Below, piece by piece: positions 7,538 to 15,320 of a DNA stretch of 19,975 nt. Made by a program: the position numbers and the translations under genes. The stretch comes from CAYSBE01 sp046309355 (lineage in GTDB: Bacteria > Bacteroidota > Bacteroidia > UKL13-3): assembly GCA_046309355.1 (NCBI GenBank), contig JBKCPL010000070.1, positions 1 to 19,975 on the forward strand, written 5' to 3'. Numbering within the stretch: the first letter of the stretch is position 1; each line of letters opens with the position of its first letter. The notes beneath the pieces were generated by a model that was not told where the DNA came from, ran no database searches, and was given only the letters and a program-made list of their open reading frames with translations.

Positions 7538-8950
7538 TTAACTGTTTATGAATTTTGGACGAATCAGGTTTTCGATTGAAAACACTTCATTCCATTTTTC
7601 ATCAGTTATTAGTTTGCGCTCAGTGACTACAATGTGGTAAACACTTTTTCCGGTTGATAATGCCTCACCGGCTATTTCTGAGCACAGTTCATATCCCAGT
7701 ATCGGATTTAATTGTGTAACAATTCCAATACTGTTCATCACCATCTCGCGGGTGTGGTCAGCATTGGCAGTGATTCCGGTTACGCATTTATGAATAAGCG
7801 TATCAATAGCATTTCCTAAATAATCAATGGATGTAAACATGGCAAAGGCAATCACCGGTTCCATTACATTCAGTTGCAATTGTCCGGCTTCTGCTGCCAT
7901 TGTTACGGTCAAATCCTGACCTATTACATAATAACAGGTTTGATTCACCACTTCAGGAATTACCGGATTCACTTTTCCGGGCATAATGGATGAGCCGGGT
8001 TGTCGCGGTGGAAGATTGATTTCATTAAGACCGGTGCGTGGTCCGGAGCTAAGCAAGCGCAAATCGTTGCATATTTTTGAAAGTTTTATGGCGCAGCGTT
8101 TCAGTGTGCCCATAATTTGAACGTATGCTCCTGTATCACCGGTAGCTTCTATCAAATCAGGAGAAAGAGTTACGGGAAGTCCGCTGCATTCGGCCAGGTA
8201 GTGCACACATTTTTCGGCATACCCATCAGGTGCATTTACCCGTGTGCCAATAGCAGTTGCACCCATATTTACTTCCAGTATCAGCTGCTGGGCTTCGCGC
8301 AGGCGATGAATATCCTCGTTCACAGTGGTGGCAAATGCTTTAAACTCCTGACCCAAAGTCATAGGAACCGCATCCTGCAACTGAGTACGTCCCATTTTAA
8401 GAACGTTAGTAAACTCGTTGCCTTTATGGGCAAATGCCTGTTCAAGTTTAGCCAGCCCGTCAATAAATACATCCAGCTTCATAAACAACGCCATTCGGAA
8501 TGCTGTAGGGTACGCATCGTTAGTCGACTGCGAGCAGTTGACATGATTATTGGGATGCAAATATTCGTATTGTCCTTTTCGGTGGCCCATTTTCTCAAGG
8601 CCTATATTGGCAATTACTTCGTTGGCGTTCATGTTACACGAAGTGCCTGCACCCCCTTGTATGAGGTCGCTTACGAACTGATCGTGGTAGCGGCCTTTTA
8701 TCAGCTCATCGCAGGCAAAGCAAATGGCATCGGTGATAGTTTGCTCCAGCACACCGCAGTCATGGTTCGCTTTGGCAGCTGCTTTTTTTACATAACCGAA
8801 TGCTTGAATAAGTAAAGGCTCACGCGATATGGGCAATCCCGTGATGGTAAAATTTTCCCGTGCTCTCATGGTTTGAATACCGTAGTACAAGTGATCGGGA
8901 ATATCCATGTTTCCTAAAAAGTCGTGTTCGTGGCGAGTAGGGGTGGTCAT
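7538..8950 (-). CDS. aspA: Aspartate ammonia-lyase (aspartase)
   Basis: Deaminates L-aspartate to fumarate and ammonia; cytosolic tetramer. From the ATG at 8950 it is 470 residues. An upstream TTG at 8977 would add MHTINAYTD and is less likely. Fumarase/aspartase superfamily motifs, numbered from 8950, include GAGTSCNMNANEV (100-112), HPNNHVNCSQSTND (132-145), GRTQLQDAVP (187-196) and the mobile catalytic loop GSSIMPGKVNP (319-329). That loop continues as VIPEVVNQ, which marks aspartase; class II fumarase has a different continuation there. The minus-strand sequence CATATTTG (8975-8982) is one base from the TAnnTTTG -7 consensus and would place a transcript start between it and the ATG, supporting the 8950 start. 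Confidence 0.94.
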   Translation of the reverse strand: MTTPTRHEHDFLGNMDIPDHLYYGIQTMRARENFTITGLPISREPLLIQAFGYVKKAAAKANHDCGVLEQTITDAICFACDELIKGRYHDQFVSDLIQGGAGTSCNMNANEVIANIGLEKMGHRKGQYEYLHPNNHVNCSQSTNDAYPTAFRMALFMKLDVFIDGLAKLEQAFAHKGNEFTNVLKMGRTQLQDAVPMTLGQEFKAFATTVNEDIHRLREAQQLILEVNMGATAIGTRVNAPDGYAEKCVHYLAECSGLPVTLSPDLIEATGDTGAYVQIMGTLKRCAIKLSKICNDLRLLSSGPRTGLNEINLPPRQPGSSIMPGKVNPVIPEVVNQTCYYVIGQDLTVTMAAEAGQLQLNVMEPVIAFAMFTSIDYLGNAIDTLIHKCVTGITANADHTREMVMNSIGIVTQLNPILGYELCSEIAGEALSTGKSVYHIVVTERKLITDEKWNEVFSIENLIRPKFINS

Positions 8951-9003
8951 ATCAGTATATGCGTTAATGGTATGCAAATATGGTACATAGCCTTATAAAA
9001 TAA

Positions 9004-9032
9004 GCGGGCTGATAACTTCGTTATCAGCCCGC
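9004..9032 (-). terminator. Intrinsic terminator after the cytochrome c peroxidase gene
   Basis: A perfect 13-bp stem (GCGGGCTGATAAC / GTTATCAGCCCGC) closes a 3-base loop, TTC on plus and GAA on minus. On the minus strand it is followed by TTATTTTATAAGG, an imperfect T-rich tail. It sits 27 bp beyond the peroxidase stop and before the aspartase gene, both on the minus strand, so it insulates aspA from readthrough. Confidence 0.8.
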
Positions 9033-9059
9033 CAGTGTGTATTGTGCGAATTAATGTAA

Positions 9060-10184
9060 TTAGTTGTATTCCGGCTTGCTGGTTTCAGCAGCCGATGCAG
9101 GTAGCACGGGTAATTTTAGTGCATCTTCTGGCGTATTTCCGGTAAGTGTTTCCAGAAATGCAGCCATATCAGCCACTTCGGCATCGGTTAGTTTTTTGCC
9201 CAGTTGCAGTTCGGCCATTATGCGAATGGCATCATTCAGGTTCCATACACTGCCGTCATGAAAATACGGGTACGTATGGGTTACGTTGCGCAATGAAGGA
9301 ACTTTAAAGAAATACTTTTCGCCATCATTTTTTGTCACCACTGAGCGGCCTTCATCTTTGTTTTTGCTGCCGGTTAGTTCCCAGTAGTTTTTAGTAACAC
9401 CAAATTTCTGATACATGTTTCCTCCAACAGTAGCTCCCATGTGGCAAGTAGTACAGCCGGTATTCATAAACGTTTGCATTCCACGTTTTTCCTGTTCATT
9501 CAGTGCATCGGCTTTACCTTTCAGGTACTCATCAAAACGTGACGGAGTGATAAGCGTACGCTCGAATGCGCCAATGGCTTTCGCAATGTTTTCGTAGGAA
9601 AGTGGGGCACTATCGCCAGGAAATGCTTTGGTAAACATATCGCGGTACATGGCTATAGATTTTATGCGGTCAACTGTAAATGCTTCGTGAGGCAAAGCCA
9701 TTTCACCGGAATTCAGGATAGGTCCTTTAGCTTGTGCTTCTACATCGGCAGCTCTTCCATCCCAAAATTGAGCAATATGAAATGCGGCATTCAGTACCGT
9801 GGGAGCATTTCGGTCGCCCACATTCCATTTATGCCCGATAGAGGTGGGAAGGTTATCTACACCGTAGCTGGCCAGATTATGGCAGCTGTTGCAACTGATA
9901 AATCCACTTTTAGATAAACGAGCATCGTGGAATAGCATTTTACCCAGCGCAATTTTATCGGCATTGGAAGCATTTTTAGGATTCTCGGCCGTGGTGGCTA
10001 AAATGCCGAATGCCTGATTGCCTGACTTAATTAATTGCTGATCGGCTTCGGGCAGTTTTGATAAATCAATGGCAGCTTCAGTTGCCGGTGTTGATTTTTC
10101 TTTGGTGGACTGATCGCCACAGGCTGCCATCAAGTAAATGCCTGTTAGGGCAGCGCCTGCAATAAGGATGGATTGAATTTTCAT
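9060..10184 (-). CDS. Di-heme cytochrome c peroxidase, predicted lipoprotein
   Basis: Member of the bacterial cytochrome c peroxidase/MauG family, which reduces hydrogen peroxide with electrons from small cytochromes, or oxidises other substrates in MauG-like members. From the ATG at 10184 the protein is 374 residues. Residues 1-22 form a lipoprotein signal ending in a lipobox (LMAAC, Cys22), so it is exported and lipid-anchored. Two c-type heme motifs are present: CNSCH (98-102) and CTTCH (244-248), with the conserved APTVLNAAF (127-135) and VPSLRNVTHTYPYFHDG (295-311). The open frame extends to 10289, but that part has no signal and includes the promoter. Bounded by its own promoter and terminator, so probably monocistronic. 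Peroxidase versus MauG-like function is open. Confidence 0.93.
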   Translation of the reverse strand: MKIQSILIAGAALTGIYLMAACGDQSTKEKSTPATEAAIDLSKLPEADQQLIKSGNQAFGILATTAENPKNASNADKIALGKMLFHDARLSKSGFISCNSCHNLASYGVDNLPTSIGHKWNVGDRNAPTVLNAAFHIAQFWDGRAADVEAQAKGPILNSGEMALPHEAFTVDRIKSIAMYRDMFTKAFPGDSAPLSYENIAKAIGAFERTLITPSRFDEYLKGKADALNEQEKRGMQTFMNTGCTTCHMGATVGGNMYQKFGVTKNYWELTGSKNKDEGRSVVTKNDGEKYFFKVPSLRNVTHTYPYFHDGSVWNLNDAIRIMAELQLGKKLTDAEVADMAAFLETLTGNTPEDALKLPVLPASAAETSKPEYN

Positions 10185-10258
10185 ATACGTTTTGTTTTTA
10201 CTGTGTTTGAATGTTTTTATATATACATCTAAAGCAGCAAAGTGTTTTAAACAGCATG

Positions 10259-10289
10259 CAAATGTACCAAGCTTGATTTTTGCACGCAA
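10259..10289 (-). promoter_or_regulatory. Bacteroidota-type promoter for the peroxidase gene
   Basis: On the minus strand TTG (10287-10289), a 20-bp spacer and TACATTTG (10259-10266) match the Bacteroidota primary sigma pattern TTG-N(about 19)-TAnnTTTG at every fixed base. It lies 75 bp before the ATG at 10184, giving a leader of about 70 nt, and about 20 bp beyond the end of the AlkB-like gene. Confidence 0.6.
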
Positions 10290-10309
10290 GTCTTATGCAG
10301 CTGATGATT

Positions 10310-11323
10310 TTACTGATTGGGTATGCGCGGATGAATGATGCTACGCCACCAAGAAGGTACGGCTGCTATAAAAAACATACCTGCATAACCGGTTGGCAAT
10401 TTGGGTGAATTCGTATAATGCAGCAAGGTGTGGTAGGGCTTGCTGGCATAATAATGATGATCGGCATGGCGAGCCAGATCCACTAAAACAAACCGACTCA
10501 CAAACTGATCGCAATCCCAGCTGTGTTCCTCTGTAGCGCGTTGGTTTTCCTTACGTGTAAGGCCGTAGTGTTGTATGTAATTGACATACTCCAGTAAGAA
10601 GTTGGCAAAGAAGCACTGTATAATAAATGCAAGCACAGCTAAATATCCTACTAAACTGTATAACGCGAACACCACAATCGCATGCATGACCAATTGCCTG
10701 ATTACATAGTTTCGTAACCCATAAGATGCATGTCCCGACTTCTTTAACCGGTCGGCTTCCAGTTGAACAGCTCCTTTGAGCTGACCTGCGGACGAGCGAA
10801 CAAAAAAACCATATACACTTTCACCCAAACGTGCAGTAGCATGATCTTTATGCGTACCTACCCACTTGTGATGCACACGCAGGTGATCGATATAGAAATA
10901 CATATTTCCAGCGGTAAATAAAAGTACTCTGCCAAGCCATTTTTCAAATGTGTGATTGCTGTGTATCAACTCGTGCGAAACCACGATGGCTGATGAACCG
11001 GAGTTAAGCCCTGTACTTAATGCTGCTGTAATAATCCAGTAGCCGTCAATTATGCCTGTATTAATACTATAGAACAAGGTGCCGATACACAAAAGCTGCA
11101 CAGGGACGTGCAGCCACAATATCAGTTTGGGTATAGTATCGTCTTTGCTGCTGTGTTCATTAGCAGTGAGGGGCGGAGTTAGCCATTCAATAAGTGCCAG
11201 AACAACGAGTGAATAAACGATATTCAATGCAGTAAAATAGCTTCCGTTTAAGTTTCCGTACACTACAATAGCTGCAGGACTATAGCTGAATACGTACAAT
11301 AAGTTTCTTAGTTTTGATTTCAT
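10310..11323 (-). CDS. AlkB-like membrane di-iron monooxygenase
   Basis: An integral-membrane non-heme di-iron enzyme related to alkane 1-monooxygenase. From the ATG at 11323 it has 337 residues; a TTG three codons earlier is possible. Several hydrophobic segments lie at about 10-48, 66-115, 130-147 and 205-245. Histidine motifs: HELIHSNH (117-124), DHLRVHH (146-152) with GTHKDHATA (156-164), NYIQHYGL (248-255) and LARHADHH (283-290). Order and spacing match AlkB (HELxHK, EHxxGHH, NYxEHYGL, LQRHSDHH), but two conserved Glu are Asp146 and Gln251. Electrons would come from rubredoxin or ferredoxin, which I do not see nearby. It starts 9 bp after the BASS gene, so they are probably co-transcribed. 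The substrate could be alkane, fatty acid or another lipid. Confidence 0.85.
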   Translation of the reverse strand: MKSKLRNLLYVFSYSPAAIVVYGNLNGSYFTALNIVYSLVVLALIEWLTPPLTANEHSSKDDTIPKLILWLHVPVQLLCIGTLFYSINTGIIDGYWIITAALSTGLNSGSSAIVVSHELIHSNHTFEKWLGRVLLFTAGNMYFYIDHLRVHHKWVGTHKDHATARLGESVYGFFVRSSAGQLKGAVQLEADRLKKSGHASYGLRNYVIRQLVMHAIVVFALYSLVGYLAVLAFIIQCFFANFLLEYVNYIQHYGLTRKENQRATEEHSWDCDQFVSRFVLVDLARHADHHYYASKPYHTLLHYTNSPKLPTGYAGMFFIAAVPSWWRSIIHPRIPNQ

Positions 11324-11332
11324 AAACACCAA

Positions 11333-12196
11333 TTAATCAGTGGCCTGTTTTCTGTTTACCCAATAGCCGAAGGCAGCCGCGGTAAAAAACATAATGAGGC
11401 TGTAAATAGCAGGAGGAATACTCATAGCGCTGTTTCCTAGTACGCTTAACGCGATGTAAATAGCCAACGTACCGTTGTGTATACCTATTTCCATTCCTAT
11501 TGCAATAGCCTGCTTCTTGCCGATATGGAATAAACGCGGAACCTGATAACCTACCAGCATGCTGAATATATTAAACAGCAATGCGGCAGTTCCAACCTGC
11601 TGAAAATAAGATACCACATTGGCTTTTTCTTTGAGAATTGCGGCTGCTATAATAAGCACAAGAAAAATGGCCGAAAGTATTTTCACCGGACGGGTAAGCT
11701 TCTGACTAACCAATGGCGCTTTTGCATTTACCAGCATGCCCAGCGATACAGGAATAAGTACAATTAAAAAAACCTCCACTACTTTTTTAAACTGCATAGG
11801 AATGGCCATGTCTGCATCCATAAAATACCCGATTGAAAAATTAACAATAAGAGGTAGCGTAAATAAACTGAGTAAACTGTTTACGGCAGTCAGCGAAATA
11901 TTCAATGCAACGTCACCATTCGAGAGGTGGCTGTATAAATTGGCTGTGGGTCCACCGGGAGATGCAGCCAGCAACATCAAGCCAACTGCCAGTTCAGCAC
12001 TTAGTTGAAACGAAACAGCCAGCATCCAGCACAATACCGGCAATACAATCATTTGGCACATTAGCCCTACAAGTACAGCCTTCGGGTAATTGACCACACG
12101 TTTAAAATCATCGAGCGTAAGCGATAGGCCAAGACCCAGCATAATAATGCCGAGTGCGAGTGGTAAAAAGACGGTAGTAATAGATGAACTTTCCAT
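11333..12196 (-). CDS. Bile acid:sodium symporter (BASS) family transporter
   Basis: A 287-residue integral membrane protein with about nine or ten hydrophobic segments. The BASS signature LMLLAASPGGPTANLYSHL (73-91) and the following SNGDVALNISLTAVNSLLSL (92-111) are present, as is EIGIHNGTLA (236-245), which in this family helps form the two sodium sites at the helix crossover. Family members move organic anions with sodium, including bile acids, pyruvate and pantoate; the cargo here cannot be told from sequence. ATG at 12196. It lies 85 bp downstream of hutH and 9 bp upstream of the AlkB-like gene, suggesting a two-gene unit, possibly with the promoter at 12216. Confidence 0.9.
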   Translation of the reverse strand: MESSSITTVFLPLALGIIMLGLGLSLTLDDFKRVVNYPKAVLVGLMCQMIVLPVLCWMLAVSFQLSAELAVGLMLLAASPGGPTANLYSHLSNGDVALNISLTAVNSLLSLFTLPLIVNFSIGYFMDADMAIPMQFKKVVEVFLIVLIPVSLGMLVNAKAPLVSQKLTRPVKILSAIFLVLIIAAAILKEKANVVSYFQQVGTAALLFNIFSMLVGYQVPRLFHIGKKQAIAIGMEIGIHNGTLAIYIALSVLGNSAMSIPPAIYSLIMFFTAAAFGYWVNRKQATD

Positions 12197-12215
12197 ATAG
12201 CGGTATTTAGTTAAA

Positions 12216-12223
12216 CAAACATA
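12216..12223 (-). promoter_or_regulatory. Candidate -7 element for the BASS/AlkB-like unit
   Basis: The minus-strand octamer TATGTTTG fits TAnnTTTG exactly and lies 19 bp before the ATG at 12196. The nearest upstream TTG (12239-12241) is only 15 bp away, shorter than the usual spacing, so the -33 half is doubtful. Confidence 0.35.
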
Positions 12224-12281
12224 TTAAAAATCGTGAATCAAAAAGGAACTATCAGCTAAAGTACCTTCAATGTCCACCAAT

Positions 12282-13772
12282 CTAGTTTACAGGCATATAG
12301 TTCACTACAAACCGAATGCTTCGTTGAATATCTGTACTTAATATACGGTCTTCCTCCAGCTTAGCTACATGCTGTCTGTATGTGCTATGCAGAAGCTCAA
12401 TATGTGCACTCGATTTTAAAGGCCTTCTGAATTCAAGTGCCTGAGCTGCATTCATCAGTTCAATGGCCAAAATGGTACATACATTTTCAACAACCTGCTT
12501 GCATTTTACTGCTGCATTTGCTCCCATGCTTACGTGGTCTTCCTGACCGTTGCTGCTTACAATACTGTCAACCGATGCCGGTGTGCACAACTGCTTGTTT
12601 CGGCTAACAATAGATGCAGCGGTGTATTGCGGAATCATCATTCCCGAATGACTACCTGCGTTTGGGGTTAAAAAGGGAGGCAATCCGCGTTGTCCTGATA
12701 TAAGCTGATACGTTCTACGTTCAGAAATACTTCCTATCTCCGCCATAGCTATTGCCAAGAAATCGAGCGATAGAGCCAGTGGTTGTCCGTGAAAATTACC
12801 ACCAGATAATATCAGGTCTTCCTCTGCAAAAACATTCGGATTATCCGTTACGCTGTTCAATTCTGTTTCAACAACAGAACGCACATGCGTTAGTGCATCT
12901 TTACTGGCTCCGTGTACCTGTGGTATGCAACGAAATGCATAGGGGTCCTGCACATTTACCTTGTGCTTTTTTGCCAGCTCGCTTCCTTCCACTAAAGAAC
13001 GAATAGTATGTGCAGTAGTTATTTGCCCGGCATGTGGCCTGATGCGATGTAGCGAGGAATGAAACGGTTCAATTTTGCAATCAAATGCATCCAGCGACAT
13101 GCAGGAAATTTCATCAGCGGCCTTTATTAGCTGCTCAGCCCGTAGCAAACAATCAACGGCAAATGCCAGCATAAACTGTGTGCCGTTTATTAGCGCAAGT
13201 CCCTCTTTCGATTGCAACTTTACAGGTGCTACATTCAGTGAGGCTGCTGACATAGTTATCCATTCTCCATTCGAGTTGACGTGCACTTCCCCTTCACCAA
13301 TAAGTGGCAGGCAAAGATGTGCCAGCGGGGCTAAATCGCCCGATGCGCCCAGAGAGCCTTGCTCATACACTACAGGCAAAATGCTGTTATTAAAAAAATA
13401 GATGAGGCGTTCAACCGTTTCCAATTGCACACCGCTGAATCCATACGATAACGATTGAATTTTAAGCAGCAACATCAACTTTACAATTTCGTGCGAAACT
13501 GTATTTCCGGTGCCGCATGCGTGTGATCGGAGTAAATTGAATTGCAGTTGCTCCAATTCATCAGACGATATGCGTGTATTGCACAGCGAGCCGAATCCAG
13601 TATTAATGCCGTAAAAAACAGCATCCTCATTTTGCATTTTAGCATTCAGGTAATTTCTGCTCCTTGTTATGCGTTCCGATGCACTTTCGGAAAGTTTCAG
13701 TTTCAGTCCTTTTGTTAGTATAGCGGAAATATCGGACAGATGCAGCTGCTCATCAACGATGAAATACTCCAT
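12282..13772 (-). CDS. hutH: Histidine ammonia-lyase
   Basis: Converts L-histidine to urocanate and ammonia, the first step of the Hut pathway. The 496 residues contain the self-made MIO cofactor triad Ala143-Ser144-Gly145 within GSLGASGDLAPLAH (139-152). Other active-site regions are FYGINTGFGSL (53-63), RSHACGTG (82-89), QDPYAFRCIPQVHG (275-288), SGGNFHGQP (323-331) and SNGQEDHVSMGANA (407-420). ATG at 13772, 5 bp after the hisS stop, so it is almost surely co-transcribed with, and downstream of, histidyl-tRNA synthetase. That pairs an essential charging enzyme with a catabolic one. hutI is 4.5 kb away on the other strand; hutU is not in the window. Confidence 0.96.
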   Translation of the reverse strand: MEYFIVDEQLHLSDISAILTKGLKLKLSESASERITRSRNYLNAKMQNEDAVFYGINTGFGSLCNTRISSDELEQLQFNLLRSHACGTGNTVSHEIVKLMLLLKIQSLSYGFSGVQLETVERLIYFFNNSILPVVYEQGSLGASGDLAPLAHLCLPLIGEGEVHVNSNGEWITMSAASLNVAPVKLQSKEGLALINGTQFMLAFAVDCLLRAEQLIKAADEISCMSLDAFDCKIEPFHSSLHRIRPHAGQITTAHTIRSLVEGSELAKKHKVNVQDPYAFRCIPQVHGASKDALTHVRSVVETELNSVTDNPNVFAEEDLILSGGNFHGQPLALSLDFLAIAMAEIGSISERRTYQLISGQRGLPPFLTPNAGSHSGMMIPQYTAASIVSRNKQLCTPASVDSIVSSNGQEDHVSMGANAAVKCKQVVENVCTILAIELMNAAQALEFRRPLKSSAHIELLHSTYRQHVAKLEEDRILSTDIQRSIRFVVNYMPVN

Positions 13773-13777
13773 TGGGT

Positions 13778-15199
13778 TCAGGTCTTAAGTTGTGAAATGA
13801 TATTTTCAATAGAAAGCGATTGCTGGGTTCCTTCGTTTAGGTTTTTAAACATGAATTCACCCGTACTCATTTCGTTTTCGCCAATAATAATGGCATATGG
13901 AATTTTTAAAGCATTTGCATAATCGAGCTGCTTGCCTACTTTTTTCACATCAGGATAAAGTTCGGATGCGATATGTGCTGCACGTAATTTTTTCACAGCA
14001 TTCATACTTGCATGCAGTGCTGATTCAGACATAGCGCAAACAAGCACACGTGTTGAGGTAGCTTGCAGGTTTTCAGGAAAAAGATTCAGTTCATCCATGA
14101 TGTCGTAAATGCGGTCCAGCCCGAATGAAATACCCACGCCTGAAATACCCGGCATTCCAAAAATGCCGGTTAGGTTATCATAGCGTCCACCGCCACCAAT
14201 ACTCGATTTAAGCGAGCCCTTGTTATACACTACTTCAACTATACAGCCGGTGTAGTAGGTAAGTCCACGTGCCAATGAAAAGTCAACGGATATATGTACA
14301 TCTTCACACCACGAAAGTACGTTACGTAATTCTGAAATACCTTTCAATCCTACGGTGGATAAAGAAATCACAGACTCCAGCTGGTTCAGTTTTTCAGTAT
14401 TTGTTCCACTGATATTTATAATATCGAAAAGTGTGCGGCACTGTTCATGTGTAAATCCTTTTTGCAACAGTTCGTTTTGAACGACTTCGGGACCTGCTTT
14501 GTCCAGTTTGTCAATGGCAATTGAAATTGTAGCTAATGCTGCTTCGCTATGCACCACCTGAGCAATTCCTGCCAGCACCTTGCGGTTGCTAAGCTTAATG
14601 GTATATTCAGGCATGCCCAGCCGGGTGAACGCATCGTGATAGATGTGAATTAAGTCGGATTCGCAAACTAGGCTTTCACTTCCCGCAACATCCGCATCGC
14701 ATTGCCAAAATTCGCGGTACCGCCCTTTCTGTGGCCTGTCGGCACGCCATACGGGTTGAATCTGGTAGCGTTTAAATGGCCAGGTAATGGTATGCCTGTT
14801 CATGGTTATATACCGTGCAAAAGGAACGGTAAGGTCGTAGCGCAGTCCTTTTTCAGTTATATATGGCAAGGCCGCTTTTGCATCCAGGTCATTCAGAAGT
14901 CCGCTTACCGAAGGTGCAAACGTAGAATCTTTGCTTTCATCGGCCAGTAGGGTACTATTGTATTCTTTTAGCTGATTCAGATAATCACCCGAATTAATTA
15001 TACGGAACAGCAGCTGATCGCCCTCCGAACCGTATTTGCCTTCCAAAGTACTCAGGTTTTCCATGGCGGGGGTCTCAAGCGGCAGAAAACCGTAGGACTT
15101 GAATACAGATTTCATGGTATCCATAATAAAGTTTCGCTTCACTACCTGAAGCGGTCCGAAATCACGGGTGCCTTTAGCTAAAGTTGGTTTTAATGCCAT
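13778..15199 (-). CDS. hisS: Histidyl-tRNA synthetase
   Basis: Charges tRNA-His; class II synthetase. The 473 residues are longer than the 424 of E. coli. Visible: the N-terminal KGTRDFGP (9-16), motif 2 QPVWRADRPQKGRYREFWQC (148-167), the histidine-binding ARGLTYYTG (310-318), GGGGRYDNL (335-343) and motif 3 GISGVGISFGLDR (351-363). A C-terminal anticodon-binding domain spans about 383-470. ATG at 15199. A minus-strand -7 candidate lies 11 bp upstream. It leads the hisS-hutH unit and is divergent from the desaturase gene. Confidence 0.96.
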   Translation of the reverse strand: MALKPTLAKGTRDFGPLQVVKRNFIMDTMKSVFKSYGFLPLETPAMENLSTLEGKYGSEGDQLLFRIINSGDYLNQLKEYNSTLLADESKDSTFAPSVSGLLNDLDAKAALPYITEKGLRYDLTVPFARYITMNRHTITWPFKRYQIQPVWRADRPQKGRYREFWQCDADVAGSESLVCESDLIHIYHDAFTRLGMPEYTIKLSNRKVLAGIAQVVHSEAALATISIAIDKLDKAGPEVVQNELLQKGFTHEQCRTLFDIINISGTNTEKLNQLESVISLSTVGLKGISELRNVLSWCEDVHISVDFSLARGLTYYTGCIVEVVYNKGSLKSSIGGGGRYDNLTGIFGMPGISGVGISFGLDRIYDIMDELNLFPENLQATSTRVLVCAMSESALHASMNAVKKLRAAHIASELYPDVKKVGKQLDYANALKIPYAIIIGENEMSTGEFMFKNLNEGTQQSLSIENIISQLKT

Positions 15200-15210
15200 A
15201 AACGACAGAG

Positions 15211-15218
15211 CAAAAATA
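15211..15218 (-). promoter_or_regulatory. Candidate -7 element for hisS-hutH
   Basis: The minus-strand octamer TATTTTTG fits TAnnTTTG exactly, 11 bp before the hisS ATG. No TTG is seen 17-22 bp upstream, so only half of the promoter pattern is supported. Confidence 0.3.
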
Positions 15219-15320
15219 GATTTTTGTACTACACTATATACACACGGGTATAATTATCTTCTTTTCTGATTTTTCTTATTTGGCTAAATAACGTTAACTT
15301 CGAACTTTCTTAAATCCTAC

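Noticed and set aside
7528..7547. AAACAG / CTGTTT hairpin between parB and aspA as a shared terminator
   Set aside because: Only 6 AT-rich base pairs with an 8-base loop, overlapping the end of aspA, and no fitting T-run; too weak to call.
8117..8815. A 232-codon open frame on plus, antisense to aspA
   Set aside because: It lies wholly inside the well-supported aspartase gene, has no recognisable domain, and its composition follows from the opposite strand.
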